Source: Hoskinsella mucinilytica (GTDB taxonomy: Bacteria; Bacillota_I; Bacilli_A; Erysipelotrichales; Erysipelotrichaceae). Taken from it: 64,000 nucleotides of DNA. This document shows, piece after piece, positions 62,809-64,000 of the stretch. Below the pieces are notes generated by a model. The model was not told the origin of the DNA, searched no databases, and worked only from the letters and a program-made list of their open reading frames with translations. Location of the stretch: positions 1 to 64,000 of the forward strand of contig NZ_JBEQZJ010000021.1 of assembly GCF_045223415.1 (NCBI RefSeq), in the 5' to 3' direction. The stretch's first letter is position 1; every line of letters begins with the position of its first letter. Made by a program: the position numbers and the translations under genes.

Positions 62809-64000
62809 ATGGTACAAGATATGACGAAGGGAACGCCATGGAAACTGATTTTATCATTTTCCATTCCGTTACTGATAGGGAACATTTTTCAACAGCTTTA
62901 TAGTATGGTCGATACGATCATTGTTGGCCGTTTTGTAAGTGTAGAAGCACTTGCGGCCGTTGGTTCTACAGGTTCTATGAGTTTTTTGATATTGGGATTT
63001 GTTATGGGAATTACCAGTGGATTTTCAGTAATTACAGCGCAACGTTTTGGCGCAAATGATGAGGCAGGTGTAAGAAGAAGCGTAGCGATGAGCATGGAAT
63101 TATGTATCATTGCTACCGTGTTATTGACCATCATCGCTGTATTAGGCGCTAAGCCTATGCTCCATTTGATGAATACACCGGCCAATATATTTGAAGATGC
63201 CAGTATCTATATTACGATTATTTATGCGGGCTTATTTGCAAGCGTATATTATAATATGGTTTCAAGTATTTCAAGAGCATTGGGAGATAGTAAAACGCCA
63301 CTCTATTTTTTATTGGTTTCTAGCATTTTGAATGTGATTCTTGATTTATTATTTATTATCAGTTTCCAAATGGGAGCATCCGGAGCAGCAATCGCTACAG
63401 TGATTTCTCAATTTGTGAGTGCAGTGCTATGTACCATCTATATGGCAAAGCGCTATACGATCTTAAAATTAAAGAAAGAGGATTTTAGATTTGATTGGCT
63501 GTTTGCATGTAGTCATCTTAATATAGGATTACCTATGGCATTTCAATTTTCTGTAACTGCAGTTGGTATTATGGTTCTACAAAGTGCATTGAATGCATTT
63601 GGCTCTACTGCGATTGCAGCCTATACAGCAGCCAGCAAGGTAGAAATGTTAGTGACTCAGCCATTTGCTACATTAGGTGTTACCATGGCAACTTATTGTG
63701 GACAAAATAAGGGTGCCAATGATTTTCAAAGAATACATAAAGGCATGACTTCCTGTGTTGTTATGTGTATGGTGGCATGTGTCATCGCAAGTCTTATCAA
63801 TATCATGGGAGGACATGCGTTTACCCAACTTTTCATGAGTGAAGCAGATCCTGATGTATTCCAATATTCTCAACAATACCTCACTACCATTGCTGTTTTT
63901 TATCCTGCATTGGGATTACTTTACATTTATCGCAATGGGTTACAAGGAATGGGAGAATCCCTTGTGCCAATGCTAGGTGGTGTTGTGGAATTTATCGCAA
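62809..64000 (+). CDS. MATE-family efflux transporter (cut by window edge)
   Basis: At least 397 residues of a MATE transporter (family length about 450). Membrane segments start at once: WKLILSFSIPLLIGNIFQQL and VDTIIVGRFVSVEALAAVG, a typical MATE first-helix pair, and GDSKTPLYFLLVSSILNVILD marks the middle. These export drugs or cations with Na+ or H+ gradients. AAAAGGAG lies 8 bases before the ATG. The frame is open to the window edge. Confidence 0.9.
   Translation, partial: MVQDMTKGTPWKLILSFSIPLLIGNIFQQLYSMVDTIIVGRFVSVEALAAVGSTGSMSFLILGFVMGITSGFSVITAQRFGANDEAGVRRSVAMSMELCIIATVLLTIIAVLGAKPMLHLMNTPANIFEDASIYITIIYAGLFASVYYNMVSSISRALGDSKTPLYFLLVSSILNVILDLLFIISFQMGASGAAIATVISQFVSAVLCTIYMAKRYTILKLKKEDFRFDWLFACSHLNIGLPMAFQFSVTAVGIMVLQSALNAFGSTAIAAYTAASKVEMLVTQPFATLGVTMATYCGQNKGANDFQRIHKGMTSCVVMCMVACVIASLINIMGGHAFTQLFMSEADPDVFQYSQQYLTTIAVFYPALGLLYIYRNGLQGMGESLVPMLGGVVEFIA

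Overview
The window looks like a low-GC Gram-positive gut bacterium of the Erysipelotrichaceae/Erysipelotrichia type. This is inferred from the AT-rich sequence, AGGAGG-type ribosome binding sites, a lone Spo0A-type DNA-binding domain, CcpA-like cre motifs, a fermentative phosphotransacetylase and an [FeFe]-hydrogenase. No species is claimed.

Region 1 (1-13.2 kb) is the tail and lysis half of a siphovirus-type prophage. In order it has a tail tube, two tail-assembly proteins, a short tape measure, a distal tail protein, a very large modular collagen-like tail protein, a DUF859-type minor structural protein broken by a one-base frameshift, two holin-like membrane proteins and an M23/SH3 endolysin. 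The left edge is the start of an IS91-like transposase, and the head genes lie outside the window or are lost. Region 2 (13.2-14.8 kb) holds a stand-alone Spo0A C-terminal-domain protein flanked by a 12-bp inverted repeat, a stretch of decayed AT-rich DNA, a broken winged-helix gene and tRNA-Thr(UGU).

Region 3 (14.9-20.4 kb) is housekeeping: small unknown genes, TfoX-N, an AraC regulator divergent from an SDR oxidoreductase, phosphotransacetylase, a DUF378 membrane protein, a free EIIA-Glc and the trehalose repressor TreR.

Region 4 (20.6-50.2 kb) is the most interesting part: a glycan-utilisation island lying between treR and the trehalose operon that TreR probably controls. It starts with a SIS isomerase, a PfkB kinase and an MsmX-type ATPase behind a structured leader. 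An AraC regulator and a co-directional gene series follow, with start/stop overlaps at most junctions from 37.4 to 47.9 kb. The series holds two CUT1 permeases, two exported solute-binding proteins, a third binding protein with no signal peptide (split at an A AAA AAG heptamer), a 1090-residue beta-helix protein, GH127, GH2, GH65, GH172 (DUF2961), RDD, beta-phosphoglucomutase, GH35, RbsD, a GH38-like enzyme, an MFS transporter and a LacI regulator. No enzyme here has a visible signal peptide, so the model is import of an oligosaccharide followed by cytoplasmic breakdown. GH127 plus GH172 suggest furanosides; GH65 plus beta-PGM suggest phosphorolysis of an alpha-glucoside.

Region 5 (50.3-53.9 kb) is the trehalose operon (EIIBCA and trehalose-6-phosphate hydrolase). 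Its promoter carries two copies of the TGTACGTACA palindrome that also lies in the treR promoter. Region 6 (54.0-58.9 kb) has a diguanylate cyclase with an NTF2-like N-terminus, a nitroreductase, two XRE regulators, a GNAT acetyltransferase and small unknown genes. Region 7 (59.0-64.0 kb) has a two-gene [FeFe]-hydrogenase/NAD(P)H oxidoreductase operon on the minus strand and a MATE transporter cut by the right edge.
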